A model generated the notes under the pieces. That model was not told the DNA's origin. It searched no databases and was given only the letters and a program-made list of their open reading frames with translations. The translations under genes were made by a program, and so were the position numbers. This document shows, piece after piece, positions 19,568 to 28,668 of a stretch of DNA of 64,000 bases. Positions within the stretch are counted from its first letter, which is position 1, and the number at the start of each line of letters is the position of its first letter. Origin of the DNA: JBGPLJ01 sp963826145 (GTDB taxonomy: Bacteria; Pseudomonadota; Gammaproteobacteria; Steroidobacterales; Steroidobacteraceae); the NCBI GenBank assembly GCA_963826145.1, contig CAWGVW010000001.1, positions 1,488,001-1,552,000 on the forward strand, given 5' to 3'.

Positions 19568-20184
19568 GCGCCGTCTCGCGCCGACAGCCGGCGTACTGCT
19601 TTCGCTCTCGCCATGCTTGCGCTCACCGCGACACTCGCAAGGGCGCGAACGCGCCGACGCCGGCTTCCGATCGGGTGAAGCTCGCGGAACACCGCAGAGC
19701 CCTCGCAGATTTTGAGCTGCAGGATCAGGACGGCCGATCGATGAAGTTCAGCGCCCTGGCGGCAAGCCTGTGCTCGTCTTTTTCGGCTTCGCGCACTGCC
19801 CCGACATCTGCCCGATGACGCTGCAGATCCTCAAGAGCGCACACGCCTCGAAGGATCAGGCGATGCGCAAGGTGCAGGTCGTGATGATCAGCGTCGACGG
19901 CGAGCGCGACTCGCCGGCGGCGATGAAGGCCTATCTCGCGCCGCTCTCGAAGGACTTCATCGGCCTGACGGGCGACCCGCAGACAGGTTCTCGGTATCGC
20001 CGAGCATTTCCAGGCGGTCTTCTTCAAGGGCCCGCCGTTGAACGCCGCCGGCGACTACAACATGCAGCACACGTCGCAGATCTACCTCGTCGACGCCAAG
20101 GGGCGACTGCGTGCGACCTTCTTCGAGCCGCCGCCCGATCTGGTTGTGAAGGTAAGTTCGGATGTCGCGCGCGAGAAAAGCTGA
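19564..20184 (+). CDS. SCO1/SenC-family copper chaperone, frameshifted
   Basis: About 205 residues after repair. The ATG at 19564 overlaps the stop of the giant copper oxidase (ATGA), so the two are translationally coupled. An N-terminal hydrophobic segment (FALAMLALTATLA, in a shifted frame) is the export signal. The copper site is present: CPDIC in FFGFAHCPDICPMTLQ and the distal His in NMQHTSQIYLVDAKG. Frame changes occur near 19610, 19765 and 19985. SCO proteins bind Cu(I)/Cu(II) and deliver copper or keep thiols reduced; the usual client is cytochrome oxidase. No cytochrome oxidase gene is seen here, so the coupled copper radical oxidase is the likely client (inference). Confidence 0.82.
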
Positions 20185-20193
20185 CGTCGAGCG

Positions 20194-22058
20194 CTAGCGG
20201 CAGGTGAGCCGGCCGTTGCGCCACTCGCAGTTGTCCGGCGGGCCGAAGCGGTCCCAGTACGCGGGCAACTTCAGTCGTGCGACCAGTACCTGGAACCGAT
20301 CATCCTGGCGGAACGTCCGCATCTCCGGCATCCAGAGGAAGCTCCACGCGGTGCCGATGGTGTCGCCGCGCTCGAACTGGTCGAGCGCCTGATTGGAAAT
20401 GGTGAAGGCCTGGGCAAGCGCGCCAAGCTGCGTGTACCACACCATGAAGCGGCGCTTGACGAGCTGCGGAATGCGCTCCTGGGCAAGGCGTCCCCAGAGC
20501 TCATCCAGCGCCGCGATTGCCGCCGCCGGCGCGACCTTCCCCGCCAGCGCGTCAAAAACGTGCCCGATCGTTTCACGCACGCCAAGCGCCGGATCCGCGG
20601 AGATCTGAATCGGATCGAAGCGCAGCTTCGCGGCCTCAATTGTCCGTCGCGCACATCGAGCTGGGCCAGCAGGTCCGGCACCGGGCCGACCGTCGGGTGA
20701 ATGCCGAGGTCCACGGCAAGCTGGATGTATTTCCGGGCTTCGTCGGGGCGGTCGACCGTGTAATAAGCGACGGCTGTGGCCATCAGATTCACGATCCACG
20801 CCGGTGCCAGTCTGTGCGCAGTCAGTTCCGCTTCGAGGAAGCGCGCGCTAAAGCCTACGGACCCGGCAAGAAAAACTCCGTAGCTCTGATGCAGGTAGGC
20901 ATCCTCCGGATCGAGCCGCAGCGCCATCTGGAAGGAACTCTCCGCGTCCACCCATTGGCCACGCGCCGTACGGATCGTTCCGAGCGCACCGTGTGTCGTG
21001 CCCGTGTCCGGATCGAGGGCAAGCGCACGAAGCGCATCCTGTTCGATGTCGTCCAGCCGATCGGGAAACCGCACATCCATGACGATGCTGGTGGCACGCA
21101 GGAATGCAAGTCCGCTATGGGCGCGTGCAAAGCGCGGATCGAGCTCCAGTGCACGGCGCAGCATTTCGATCGCACGCTCGATCGCCGTCGGGTTAGGCGT
21201 TGCCTGCACCGCAATCGCCTGCAGATACAGATGGTAGGCCTCGATGTTCCGCGTTGGCGCCTGCAGCAAGGTGGCCGGTAAGCCGCTGTCGAGGCTGATG
21301 CGTAGAGTAGCGACGATCGCACTAGCCAGTTCGTCCTGCAGGCGAAAGAGGTCTCCCATGTCCCGATCGTAGCTTTGCGACCAGCGATGGAAGCCGGTGT
21401 CGCCGTCGATGAGCTGTGCCGTCACGCGGATGCGATCGCCCGCGGTGCGGACACTCCCTTCCAGCACTGCGGCGACATCGAGGTCGCGCGCGATCTGTCT
21501 CAGGTCGACGTTGCGGCCCTTATAGGCGAAGGCGGACGTGCGCGACGGCACGCGCAGATTCGGAATGCGTGCCAGCGTGTGGATGAGTTCCTCGGCGAGC
21601 CCGTCGCCCAGGTAGTCCTTTGCGGGATCGCCCGTGAGGTTCGCGAAAGGCAGCACCGCGATCGACTTGCGGGAGCTGGGCGCGGCAGCCTGCCGAACTG
21701 CCGGTCCCGCAGGCGCCTCCGCCGTCACCGTACGGACCTCTGCCACGAACCGATAGCCGCGCCCTGGCTCCGTCACGATAAAGCGATGCTCGTTCGGACC
21801 CTCCTTCAGGGCCCGGCGCAGCGCCGAGATGTTCTGGTTGAGGCTGTTTTCCTCCACGACCACGTTCGGCCAGACGGCCTTGAGCAGGGTCGACTTGTCG
21901 AGGAGTTCGCCCCGCCGCTCGATGAAATACAGGAGGGTGTCGAAGACCTTGGGAGCGAGCGGAATAGGCTCGCCGCCCGCCGTCAGCAGCAGGCGCTGCT
22001 GCGGATCGAGGCGGAAGTCGTTGAACTCATAGAGAACCCGGGCCCCGGCCTCGCTCAT
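20194..22058 (-). CDS. CadC-type winged-helix regulator with TPR domain, frameshifted
   Basis: About 620 residues. The N-terminal OmpR/PhoB-type DNA-binding domain covers residues ~8-105 (FRLDPQQRLLLTAGGEPIPL, VVVEENSLNQNISALRRAL, EPGRGYRFVAEV). It is followed by a periplasmic-type domain of the CadC/FlgO kind (KSIAVLPFANLTGDPAKDYL, DVAAVLEGSVRTAGDRIRVT) and TPR-like repeats (RALELDPRFARAHSGLAFL, ALDPDTGTTHGALGTI). No membrane helix is obvious between the parts. One frameshift near 20645 separates the last ~150 residues. It faces the SCO gene and ends 10 bases from it. It could control the copper oxidase locus, but no target is shown. Confidence 0.85.
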
Positions 22059-22192
22059 GCTGCCTCATCAGAAGTAATCACAAGTCTTCAGGCCCGACCC
22101 AAAGCCCCTTCAGGCGGGACGGCAGATTCTACGCCTCACACCGGCGGCCCCTGCAATCCCGCGAAACGCCGCCAGAAGTTGAGGAGAGGTCC

Positions 22193-22385
22193 ATGAACAC
22201 GATGTCCAGTTCGTGAATTCAGCGACATGAGCGACCTGCGCGAGCTCGGCCTGATCGCCGCCTCGAACCCGGAAGCAATCGACGCGCTGATCGCGCACCT
22301 CTTCGGCGAGGGTCCGGCTATTTCAGCGCCTGGTCGACGAGAAACAGATCCGTCAGCAGCGCCCGCAAGTGCACCGACGCGTTGA
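22193..22385 (+). CDS. Possible small protein (~63 residues)
   Basis: A strong ribosome site (GAGGAGAGG) precedes ATG 22193. The frame MNTMSSS hits a stop at once, but removing one base near 22211 continues it as EFSDMSDLRELGLIAASNPE and on to TGA 22383-22385. The 3' end overlaps the convergent gene that ends at 22318. I recognise no family. It may be a real small gene with one of this window's many single-base shifts, or chance. Apart from this ORF, the gap 22059-22317 shows nothing I can name. Confidence 0.25.
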
Positions 22386-22698
22386 GGTTGTCGATGAGGA
22401 GCGAGCTGATGGCCGGCCGGCTCATGACGAGACCGATGGCGCCCCGCGCGAGGCGCGCGTCATGGCCGACCGTCGCGAGGAACTCGGCGGTATCGGGCCA
22501 GTCATGGATGGCGACGCCGCCGACTGCGGACACGACAATCGCGCCAAGTCCATCAAGAGCAGCGGCCATGTCTTCGAGCGACCGGCGGACGTCGGAGCCC
22601 TCCTCGCTCTGGCGGCCCTGGGCGGCGTAGGCCAGCAGGTATTCGTACCCGGTCTCGATCGTTTCGATCCGGCGCGACAGTTCTGACGTGTCGCTCAT
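22318..22698 (-). CDS. Hypothetical protein at the end of the molybdoenzyme operon
   Basis: 126 residues, starting MSDTSELSRRIETIETGYEY; no family recognised. It looks soluble and mostly helical, with heptad-like spacing at the N terminus (residues 5-40) and a leucine-rich C terminus (LLIDNLNASVHLRALLTDLF). No signal peptide, cysteines or membrane segment were seen. Its ATG overlaps the stop of the cytochrome b gene (ATGA), so it is the last gene of the ligJ/molybdoenzyme operon. A maturation or assembly factor for the enzyme would fit the position, but nothing in the sequence shows it. Confidence 0.65.
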   Translation of the reverse strand: MSDTSELSRRIETIETGYEYLLAYAAQGRQSEEGSDVRRSLEDMAAALDGLGAIVVSAVGGVAIHDWPDTAEFLATVGHDARLARGAIGLVMSRPAISSLLIDNLNASVHLRALLTDLFLVDQALK

Positions 22699-23325
22699 GT
22701 CTTCCTGTCGCGCTGACCCTGCCAGCGGTTGGGGTCGTGATTCGCCGCAAGCTCGACGCGCGTGATCCAGCCGAGCCACATGGCCCTCAGGTACAGACGC
22801 TTCTCCGGCAGGAGCGCGAAGTAGACGTGAATCATGATGAGCGTAATCGCGGTGAGTGCGGCAAACCCGTGCAGTACGTAGATCGTTCCCCAGGTATCGG
22901 CTGCGAAGAAATACGGATCGCGTTTCCACCACGGCGTATCGACCTTCGCCAGCATGCAAAGGCCCGTCACGACGGCCGTCAGGATCACGAGGCTCATCGC
23001 GTGGTGCATGAGCTTCTGCGCAAGCGAATACTTGCCGGGCAGCGCCCGCTTCACCGCATCGCGCATGTCGCGCGCTCCGACCCACATGCAGCGCAGCTTC
23101 TGCCAGAACGTCGCGCGCACGAGGTGAAAGAGCACCGCGAGCGCAAGCACGACGCCCGTGACCCAGTGGATCGTAACCCAGGAGAACTTGATGCCGAGCA
23201 CCGGCAGGATGCCGGTCGCGAGCAAGGTCAGCACCGCCGCCGCGCGTGAGCCAGTGGAACAGGCGGTCGACCGCTGCATGCCGCGGCACACGGCTCGCGG
23301 CATCGATGAGCGTCGTGTCGCTCAT
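22695..23325 (-). CDS. Membrane cytochrome b (FdhI/cytochrome b561-like), frameshifted
   Basis: About 209 residues. It starts MSDTTLIDAASRVPRHAAVD, then RLFHWLTR. Near 23241 one extra base in a CGG run shifts the frame; without it the text reads HWLTRAAVLTLLATGILPVL. Four hydrophobic segments follow (LTLLATGILPVLGI, WVTGVVLALAVLFHLV, MSLVILTAVVTGLCML, VLHGFAALTAITLIMIHVYF). Histidines in helices 1, 2, 3 and 4 could hold two b haems, as in formate dehydrogenase gamma subunits. It overlaps both neighbours. It probably carries electrons from the exported molybdenum hydroxylase to the quinone pool. Confidence 0.82.
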
Positions 23326-23478
23326 CGGCCTTTCCTGAACATGCGATAGATCGCGTGACCGACGATGACGGCCGCGCCCAGCGCGACTGCCACCGGCAGC
23401 AGATCCCAGGAAATGCCTTCGAGAACCTGCTGGCCCCAGGCGTCCGTGCTCGATGCGAACGAAGTCGATGCCTGCCAT
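23322..23478 (-). CDS. Tiny single-span membrane protein (~51 residues), frameshifted
   Basis: ATG at 23478 begins MAGIDFVR. One extra base near 23455-23462 shifts the frame; after repair the chain reads DAWGQQVLEGISWDLLPVAV and on through ALGAAVIVGHAIYRMFRKGR to a TGA that overlaps the cytochrome b start (ATGA). It has one hydrophobic span (~residues 24-42) and a basic tail, so the C terminus probably faces the cytoplasm. The gene sits between the FAD subunit and cytochrome b genes and may be a small structural subunit or anchor of the complex. It is too short for most gene callers, and the frameshift hides it further. Confidence 0.5.
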
Positions 23479-23487
23479 CGCTTAGCC

Positions 23488-24476
23488 TCAGGAATCCCGG
23501 ATCGCGCGACGCACGAGATTTTCCATGAGCGGAATCTTGAAGTGATTGAAGTTGAGCGGCGTCGCGCCCTGCGACGCCGTCTTGCCGGCGAGCGTCGCGG
23601 TGTCTTCGTTCTTCGGCTGACCCGTGACGGTCTCCTCGACCGCCTTCAGCCGACGCGGCACGCACTCCACTGCACCGCAGGCGATACGCGCCTGGCGGAT
23701 GGTGTTGCCGTCAAGTTGAAGCGCGGCCGCGACACTGACGAGTGCAAAGTCCCAGGTCTTGCGGTCTGTGACCTTCTCGAAATAGAACTTCGCGCCGGCC
23801 CATTCCTTCGGCAGGCGCAGCGCCTTCAGGATTTCGCCGTGCTTGAGCGCGGTCATGTGCGTGATGTCGGTCGCGGGGCCGATGAAGAACTCCTCGGCCG
23901 GGATGACCCGCTCACCGTCCTCGCCCTGCACCACCATCTTCGCATCGAGCGCGACGGCCGCGGTGCCGAGGTCGGAAGGCGAAACCGCGACACAACGGCT
24001 CGCGCCGAAGAGGCAATGCTCGCGGTTCTGTCCCTGCGGCGTATCGGCGTAGCACGAGTTGCCGCCGGCCCGATAGCAGTTCACACCGGAGCGGTAATAC
24101 CAGCAGCGCGTGTCCTGGCTCAGGTTTCCGCCGACCGTTCCGCCATTGCGGATCTGCGGACTCGCGACATGGCGCGCGGCGCTCGCGAGCAGCGAGTACT
24201 TCTCGCGACGATCGGATGGCGCTCGACCTCGGTCAGCGTCGTCAGCGCGCCGATCTCGAGGCCCTCGGCGGTCTCGCTGATGCCCTTCAGGCTCTCGATG
24301 CCACTGATGTCGACGACGGCCGACGGGCGCTTGGCGCGATCCTTGAACCAGTCGAGGCTGTCGTAGCCGCCGGCGAGGATCCAGGACTTCTCGTCGAGCT
24401 CCTGCAAGAGGCTCAGCGCATTCTCGAGCGTCACCGGCTGGTAGAGCTCGAAGTGCGGCATCATGTCACGCAACAT
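23488..24476 (-). CDS. Molybdenum hydroxylase FAD/[4Fe-4S] subunit, frameshifted
   Basis: About 329 residues. ATG 24476 follows TAGGAG at 8 bases. FAD-binding motifs: LQELDEKSWILAGGYDSL and IRNGGTVGGNL. The cysteine set RCWYYRSGVNC, NSC and HCLFGASRC, in the loop after the FAD motif, matches the extra [4Fe-4S] cluster loop of PaoB and 4-hydroxybenzoyl-CoA reductase beta subunits. The C-terminal CO-dehydrogenase flavoprotein domain follows (ARIACGAVECVPRR). The frame changes near 24205, between HPIVA and EKYSLLASAARH. It passes electrons from the [2Fe-2S] centres onward, here probably to cytochrome b. Confidence 0.85.
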
Positions 24477-24487
24477 GCGGGGCGCTC

Positions 24488-26910
24488 CTAGAACGTATTG
24501 ACTTGCAGCGGCTTGTGCGACTGGGCACGGCCGGCGGTGAAGTTCAGGATCATGTCGGGCGACACCGGCGTGCGATTGAACACGTGGCCGCCGAGCGCTT
24601 CGGAGATCGCGCACAGGAGCGCAGCGGCAGCGCAACCGAGGAGCGGCTCGCCGATGCCTTTCGTGCCGAGCGGGCTCGAGGGATCCGGCTTGTCGACGCC
24701 CTGCCCGTGCATGTTGAGCGGCACGTCAAGATAAGTCGCAGGCTTCGCCTGGTGGAGGCCAACCGTCGCCGGCAATCCGTTCTGCGGGTCGTAGACGAGA
24801 TGCTCGAGCGTCGCCATGCTGAAGCCCTGCACCGCGCCGCCTTTGATCTGCGTCTCGAGGCCGGCTGGATGGATCACCGTGCCGCAGTCGGCGATGCTCA
24901 TCGAATCGATGATCCGGTGCTGGCCGGTCTCGACGTCGAGCTCGATCTCGACGAAGCAGACCGCGAAGGCCGATGGCGCCCCTGTCAACGGGCAGCGTGT
25001 CCTTCGCGACACCGATGAGTCCGGTGCCCGCGAGCGCTGTGACCGAGGCCTTCGTCATCGGATTGATGTCCTCGGGCAGTTCCTGGCCGCGTACTTGCCG
25101 CCGAGATCGATGGCGCGCTGCGCGGCCGCGGCATAGGTCAAGACTCTTCGACGGGTTCGACTTGAGGAACACCTTCGCGCCGTCGATGTCGTATTGTCGG
25201 GTGCACCGCCCAGGTCTTTCGCCGCGATTTCCTTCAGCTTTGCGACCGCATCGGTCGCCGCCACGAAGTTCGTGCGGCTCATCGTGAACGACGTGTTGCT
25301 GCCGAACTGCCCGATGTTCCAGGGCAGGTTCCTGCGGCTGTCGCCGCGCTCGACGATCACGTTCTCCCAATCGTACTTCAGCACCTCGGCCGCGATGCGC
25401 GACGTGCCGGAATGCGAGAACGTGCCGAGGTTGCCGACGCCGGTGTGGATGTGGAGCTTGCCGTCCGGCGTGATGCGCACGAGGCCATCGAAGCCGGTGA
25501 AGCCCGACGGGTGGTAGGCCTGGCCGACCGCGATCGCAGTGACCTTCGGGCCTTTGCGCTGCCCATTGCGCTTCATGCGCTCGTTCCAGTTGAACAGCTC
25601 CGCGCCTTTCGCGAGCGCGTCCTTCACGTAGCAGCTCGTGACCGGCGCTGCGCTGCGGGCCGAAACACCGAACCGTTCTCGGGATCGTTCAGGCGCCGGA
25701 TCGCGAGGCGGTCGATGCCGAGCTCGCGCGCCGCCCGGTCGATCAGCGGCTCGGTCGCGAACATGATCTGGTTGTAGCCGGGACCGCGCTGCGCGGTGCG
25801 CGTCGGCGTATTGCTGTACACCGGCACGCCGCGCCAGCGCATCGCCTCCGGCTGGTAGACGATCGACACCGCGTCGGCCGCGTTCCGGAAGTCGAAGAAG
25901 CCGGTGTGCGGGCCGCTTTCCTGCACGACGTAGAGGTCCGCCGCGAGCAGCTTGCCGTCGGCGCGGAAAGCCGAGCTTGATGCGGCCCTGAAAGCCGCTG
26001 CGCGCCGAGCCGAGGAAATATTCCTCCGCGCGGCTGATGCGCATCATCACGGGCTTGCCGATCTTCTTCGACATCAGCGCGGGAATCGCCATGACGGGAT
26101 ACGCATTCGCCTTCGAGCCGAAACCGCCGCCGCAGTACTCCGCGATCAGCACCAGGTCTTCGGGCTTGATGCCGATGAGGCCCGCGAGCGTCGGCACGAT
26201 GAACGTCTGGCTCTGCGAGGAGCCGTGCACGAAGCACTTGCCGTTCTGCCAGTAGGCCATGCACGTGCGCGGCTCCATGCTGTGATGGGAGTTGCTGGCG
26301 GTGACGAAGGTCTCGTCGATCACGAGCTTCGACTGCTTGAATGCCGCATCGACGTCGCCGTAGGTCCACTCCTCCGCGCCCTGCCTTCCGGCAACTGGGC
26401 CTCGCCCGCCTTTGCGAAGTCCGCAGCGGACCACTTGAACACCTGGAGCGGCGTGTCTGGAATCGGCGGGAAGCCGGCAAAACCGACATTCCCGTCGGAG
26501 CGCGCATTCGGTCCGCCGGGAAAGAGGCTCTGCAACGGATCGACCGTGAACGGCAGCGGCTCGAGATCGACCTTGATCTTCTCGATCGCATCCTGCGCCG
26601 TCGTCTCGTCAACCGCGGCCACCGCAAGGATCGGCTGGCCGATGTACATCGGTTCTTTCGCCAGAATCGGCGGCAGTGGTTGCGGCTGCGCGGGCACGTC
26701 ATCAGGTGTCAGCACGCCGAGCACGCCTTCCATCTTGAGCGCTTCGGAAGCATCGATGCTCTTCACCCGCGCATGCGGCATTGGACTCAGGAGCAGGCGG
26801 CAGAACACCATGCCGTCGGCGCGGAAGTCCTCCGCGTACTTCGCGCGGCCGGTGACCTTGGCGACGACGTCGTGCGGCAGGAAATCCTTGCCGATGAGCT
26901 TGTATGCCAT
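24488..26910 (-). CDS. Molybdenum hydroxylase large (Moco) subunit, multiply frameshifted
   Basis: About 800 residues, xanthine-dehydrogenase family. It begins MAYKLIGKDFLPHDVVAKVT with the hammerhead domain (GRAKYAEDFRADGMVFC) and continues with the Moco-binding domain (EYCGGGFGSKANAY, SRAEEYFLGSARS). It ends with KGIGEPLLGCAAAALLCAIS, whose Glu is the usual catalytic base. Frame changes occur near 26385, 25970, 25660, 25170, 25070 and 24985, so any single open frame covers only a part. The number of shifts is high, but each resumes in conserved sequence. The family oxidises aldehydes or N-heterocycles; aromatic aldehydes fit the operon (ligJ upstream, PaoABC-like subunits). Confidence 0.82.
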
Positions 26911-26911
26911 G

Positions 26912-27559
26912 TCAGGCCTCCGCCGCGGCGCGCATCACGGCGTTGAGGTAGTTGTCGTAGGCGCCGCAACGGCAGAGATTGCCCGACATCGCCACGCGCG
27001 CTTCGTCGCGCGTCGGCTTGGGATTCACTTTGAGCAGTGCGACCGCCGCCATCACCTGGCCGGGCGTGCAGAAGCCGCACTGCGGCCCGAGCTCATCGAC
27101 GAACGCCTTCTGCACCGGGTGCAGCTCGCCGTTCGCGCCTTCGAGCCCTTCGATCGTCATCACCTTGCGTGTGCGCACCGTATGCGTGAGCGTCGAACAG
27201 GAGTAGTGCGAGATATCGTCGATCATCACCGTGCAGGCGCCACACTCGGCGCGATCGCAACCGAGCTTCGTACCCGTCAGCCCCAGCTTGTAGCGCAGAG
27301 TCATCGCCAGCGTTTCCTGTGGCAGCACGTCGACCCGCCGCACGCTGCCATTGACGTTGAGCGACACCAGCCGCTCGACGCCACCTGCGACTGCGCCCTT
27401 GCGCCCACAGCCCGAGAGTCCGCCATAGACGTAGATCGCGGCCGACGCGACGGCGCCCGAGGCGATCACGCGCTTGATGAATTCGCGTCGCGACCAGCGT
27501 GCGGGCTCCTCAACCGCGCTCCCTGGCGCCTGGGTCAGAAAGATCACGGGCTTGCTCAT
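26912..27559 (-). CDS. Molybdenum hydroxylase [2Fe-2S] subunit with Tat signal
   Basis: 215 residues. An N-terminal twin-arginine segment, SRREFIKRVIASGAVASAA, exports the folded complex, as in E. coli PaoA/YagT. Plant-type [2Fe-2S] ligands: CDRAECGACTVMIDD with a later Cys in HYSCSTLTH. Second cluster: CGFCTPGQVMAAVALL and SGNLCRCGAYDNYL. The ATG at 27559 overlaps the ligJ stop (ATGA) and the stop lies one base before the large-subunit ATG. With a cytochrome b gene downstream, the enzyme is probably a periplasmic, quinone-linked aldehyde oxidase/dehydrogenase. Confidence 0.9.
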   Translation of the reverse strand: MSKPVIFLTQAPGSAVEEPARWSRREFIKRVIASGAVASAAIYVYGGLSGCGRKGAVAGGVERLVSLNVNGSVRRVDVLPQETLAMTLRYKLGLTGTKLGCDRAECGACTVMIDDISHYSCSTLTHTVRTRKVMTIEGLEGANGELHPVQKAFVDELGPQCGFCTPGQVMAAVALLKVNPKPTRDEARVAMSGNLCRCGAYDNYLNAVMRAAAEA

Positions 27560-28587
27560 GGTTTGCCGCCTTGCTGCTTGAGTCTTGCGCCGAGCCGCGG
27601 ATAGACCCGCCGCGCATTGCCTTCGTACACCTTTTGACGGTCGGCCGCGCTCAAAGTCATCGCGTCGATGTAACGTTTGGTGTCATCGTAATACTGGCCC
27701 GTCTCGGGATCGATGCCCCGCACGGCCCCGACCATCTCCGAACCGAAGAGGATGTTCTCGACCGGCACGACCTTGAACAGGAGGTCGATGCCGGGCAGGT
27801 GATAGACGCAGGTGTCGAAGAAGACATTCTTCAGCACGAGTTCCGAGAACGGCGGACGCTTCAGGTCCTGAGCAAGGCCACGGTAGCGGCCCCAGTGGTA
27901 CGGCACCGCGCCACCGCCATGCGGAATGATGAAGCGCAGCGTCGGGAAATCCTTGAAGAGGTCGGCCGTCAGGAACTGCATGAAGGCCGTCGTATCGGCG
28001 TTGATGTAGTGCGCGCCGGTCGCGTGGAAATTCGGGTTGCAGGAGGAGCTCACATGCACCATGGCAGGCACATCGAGCTCGACCATCTTTTCGTAAAGCG
28101 GATACCAGTGCCGGTCGGTCAGTGGGGGCGACGTCCAGTGGCCGCCCGACGGGTCCGGATTCAGATTGCAGCCGATGAAGCCGAGCTCCTTGACGCAACG
28201 TTCAAGCTCCCGTGCACTGTTTCCGGGCGGAACGCCGGGCGACTGCGGCAGCTGGCAGACTCCGACGAAGTTCTCCGGATAGAGGCCCGTCACCCGGTAG
28301 ATCAGGTCGTTGCAGGCCCGGGACCAGTTGAGGCTCGTGACTTCATTGCCGATGTGATGCGCCATCGCCGAGGCCCGGGGCGAGAAGATCGTGAGGTCGG
28401 TGCCGCGCTCGCGCTGCAGCTTCAGCTGCGCCTTCTCGAGGCTCTCGCGGATTTCGTCATCCGTAATCCGGATATTCGCCGCGGCCGGCGCGGTAGACGG
28501 GCTCTTGAGGCCGGCGATCTGGCTGTCGCGGTATTTCTGCAGCTCGGCCGGCGCCGTGGTGTAGTGGCCGTGACAATCGATGATCAT
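27556..28587 (-). CDS. ligJ: 4-oxalomesaconate hydratase (LigJ type, amidohydrolase fold)
   Basis: 343 residues from ATG 28587 (MIIDCHGHYTTAPAELQKYR). An upstream in-frame TTG adds three residues and is less likely. It matches Sphingobium LigJ along its length: ERGTDLTIFSPRASAMAHHI, LGFIGCNLNPDPSGGHW, PALMVHVSSSCNP-like and FIIPHGGGAVPYHWGRYRGL. LigJ hydrates 4-oxalomesaconate to 4-carboxy-4-hydroxy-2-oxoadipate, the substrate of LigK (10.1 kb). It is the first gene of the molybdoenzyme operon and divergent from the aldo/keto reductase gene, with an ~80-base shared upstream region. Confidence 0.9.
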   Translation of the reverse strand: MIIDCHGHYTTAPAELQKYRDSQIAGLKSPSTAPAAANIRITDDEIRESLEKAQLKLQRERGTDLTIFSPRASAMAHHIGNEVTSLNWSRACNDLIYRVTGLYPENFVGVCQLPQSPGVPPGNSARELERCVKELGFIGCNLNPDPSGGHWTSPPLTDRHWYPLYEKMVELDVPAMVHVSSSCNPNFHATGAHYINADTTAFMQFLTADLFKDFPTLRFIIPHGGGAVPYHWGRYRGLAQDLKRPPFSELVLKNVFFDTCVYHLPGIDLLFKVVPVENILFGSEMVGAVRGIDPETGQYYDDTKRYIDAMTLSAADRQKVYEGNARRVYPRLGARLKQQGGKP

Positions 28588-28668
28588 TGGGTGCAACTAT
28601 AATTGGCCGGCCGCGGCGCGAACGCGACCATGAGTGAACACTGACCGGGCAAACAACGAACGGGGATC

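Noticed and set aside
28598..28603. TATAAT as a -10 box between ligJ and the aldo/keto reductase
   Set aside because: No matching -35 element lies at 16-18 bases on either strand, so the hexamer alone is not enough.
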